Shown here: piece after piece, positions 6,822-7,609 of the stretch
How positions within the stretch are numbered: position 1 is the stretch's first letter
Layout: every line of letters begins with the position of its first letter
Origin: Croceicoccus sp.
Lineage (GTDB): Bacteria > Pseudomonadota > Alphaproteobacteria > Sphingomonadales > Sphingomonadaceae
Assembly (NCBI GenBank): GCA_029936705.1
Contig: JAPYSD010000155.1
Coordinates: forward strand, 1 to 7,609
Reading direction: 5' to 3'
Length of the DNA: 7,609 nucleotides
The notes under the pieces: model-generated
Seen by the model: only the letters and a program-made list of their open reading frames with translations
The model's database searches: none
What the model was told of the DNA's origin: nothing
Program-made: the position numbers and the translations under genes

Positions 6822-6839
6822 AGGCACAGATTTGTGCCT
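6822..6839. repeat. Perfect 18-bp inverted repeat upstream of the pirin gene
   Basis: The arms AGGCACA (6822-6828) and TGTGCCT (6833-6839) pair perfectly around GATT, 7 bases after the zapE stop and 81 bases before the pirin start. It could be an operator for a dimeric regulator of the pirin gene. Alternatively it could be a transcript-end hairpin for zapE, although only TCTTG follows rather than a T-run. CTTGAA (6841-6846) immediately downstream could serve as a -35 element, which would favour the operator reading. No clear -10 was found. Confidence 0.45.
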
Positions 6840-6896
6840 TCTTGAAGCATCGGCGAAACCGTCCATCTCTCCGTCATGCCGGCGGCCCCGACCACA

Positions 6897-6909
6897 CGGG
6901 GAAACCCCG
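6897..6909 (+). repeat. Small leader hairpin next to the pirin ribosome binding site
   Basis: CGGGG (6897-6901) and CCCCG (6905-6909) can pair around AAA, ending 2 bases before the Shine-Dalgarno sequence GAGGTGA. It leaves the ribosome binding site itself free, so it may act as a 5' structural element rather than an occluding one. A 5-bp stem is weak evidence. Confidence 0.25.
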
Positions 6910-6911
6910 CC

Positions 6912-6918
6912 GAGGTGA
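6912..6918 (+). promoter_or_regulatory. Strong Shine-Dalgarno sequence for the pirin gene
   Basis: GAGGTGA matches seven consecutive bases of the complement of the 16S rRNA 3' tail. It stands 2 bases before ATG 6921 and 8 before ATG 6927. Measured from its GAGG core these spacings are 5 and 11, so either ATG is usable. Confidence 0.65.
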
Positions 6919-6920
6919 GA

Positions 6921-7609
6921 ATGGACATGATCGAGATTCGCCCCTTCGACCAGCTTGGCAAGGCCAATCACGGCTGGCTCGACACTAGCTACCATTTCAG
7001 CTTTTCGAATTACCACGATCCCGACCGCATGGGCTGGGGACGGCTGCGCGTGTGGAACGACGACTGGATCCAGGCGAAGAACGGCTTTCCGCCGCACCCG
7101 CACCGCGACATGGAAATCGTCACCTTCGTCCGGACCGGCGCGATCAGCCACCGCGACAGCCTGGGTAACGAGGGCCGCACCGCGGCAGGCGATGTCCAGG
7201 TGATGAGCGCAGGCACCGGCATCACCCATGCGGAATTCAACCTGGAGGACGAGGATACCACCCTCTTCCAGATCTGGATCATGCCCGAGAAGACCGGCGA
7301 AGCTCCCGGCTGGGGCCAGCGCGAATTCCCCCGCGGGGACCGCGCCGGTTCATGGATCACCGTCGCCAGCGGAGAGCCGGAAAAGGATGACGCCCTGCCG
7401 CTACGTGCCGATGCGCGGGTGCTGGCGGCAACTTTGAAGGCGGGCGACACGCTGGAACTGCCGCTGGATCCGGCGCGCCATTACTACACCGTGCCCGTCG
7501 GCGGCAGCGTGACCGCGAACGGCCATCAGGCGAATGCACGCGACGGCATCGCGGTGACCGGTGAGGAAATGCTGTCGATCACGGCGAAGGACGACGTCGA
7601 ACTGCTGCT
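6921..7609 (+). CDS. Pirin family protein (YhhW/quercetinase-like bicupin), C-terminus cut by window edge
   Basis: The frame opens at ATG 6921 and is still open at the right edge, giving 229 complete residues. E. coli YhhW is about this long, so little is missing. ATG 6927 (two residues shorter) is a possible alternative start. The N-terminal cupin is clear: 'FPPHPHRDMEIVTFV' (56-70), 'HRDSLGNEG' (77-85), then 'GDVQVMSAGTGITHAEFN' (90-107). The four metal ligands of pirins (His, His, His, Glu) correspond to H59, H61, H103 and E105, and all are present, so an Fe(II)-type site should form. The second, degenerate cupin occupies about 120-229. Some bacterial pirins oxidise quercetin and others bind partner enzymes or regulators; which applies here is unknown. 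It lies 106 bases behind zapE, with a palindrome in between, so it is probably transcribed from its own promoter. Confidence 0.93.
   Translation, partial: MDMIEIRPFDQLGKANHGWLDTSYHFSFSNYHDPDRMGWGRLRVWNDDWIQAKNGFPPHPHRDMEIVTFVRTGAISHRDSLGNEGRTAAGDVQVMSAGTGITHAEFNLEDEDTTLFQIWIMPEKTGEAPGWGQREFPRGDRAGSWITVASGEPEKDDALPLRADARVLAATLKAGDTLELPLDPARHYYTVPVGGSVTANGHQANARDGIAVTGEEMLSITAKDDVELL

Overview
This is a GC-rich chromosomal segment that looks alphaproteobacterial, most likely from order Sphingomonadales (an Erythrobacter- or Sphingomonas-like genome). That placement is inferred from the alphaproteobacterial SdhB, the succession sdhB-zapE, the strong G/C third-position bias and the short intergenic gaps. 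No sequence search was possible. The window holds eight protein genes, two cut by its edges. I saw no RNA gene, mobile element or CRISPR array, and no gene-free stretch exceeds about 150 bases.

Left half (1-4661): a cluster of genes for CDP-activated polar head groups and envelope material. A MobA-like nucleotidyltransferase (minus strand, cut at its C-terminus) lies head to head with a CDP-alcohol phosphatidyltransferase that has a complete catalytic signature and an unusual N-terminal half of about 165 residues. A small HIT-family hydrolase follows 16 bases behind the transferase, probably in the same transcript. A second nucleotidyltransferase, of the phosphocholine cytidylyltransferase (LicC-like) type, runs convergently towards the HIT gene. 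It is in turn divergent from a multi-spanning polysaccharide/lipid flippase. Together these could activate one or two phospho-alcohols with CTP, transfer them to a lipid or soluble acceptor, and move a lipid-linked product across the inner membrane. The actual alcohol cannot be read from the sequence.

Right half (4662-7609): housekeeping genes, all on the plus strand. These are sdhB (iron-sulfur subunit of succinate dehydrogenase, with no sdhCDA beside it), zapE (AFG1-like P-loop ATPase, which appears to use a TTG start) and a pirin/YhhW-type cupin that runs off the right edge. A perfect 18-bp inverted repeat lies between zapE and the pirin gene.

The most interesting content is the possible CDP-alcohol pathway in the left half. 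Its chemistry looks like a two-gene counterpart of the fused cytidylyltransferase/CDP-alcohol transferase enzymes known from inositol-phosphate solute synthesis, but its product is unassigned.
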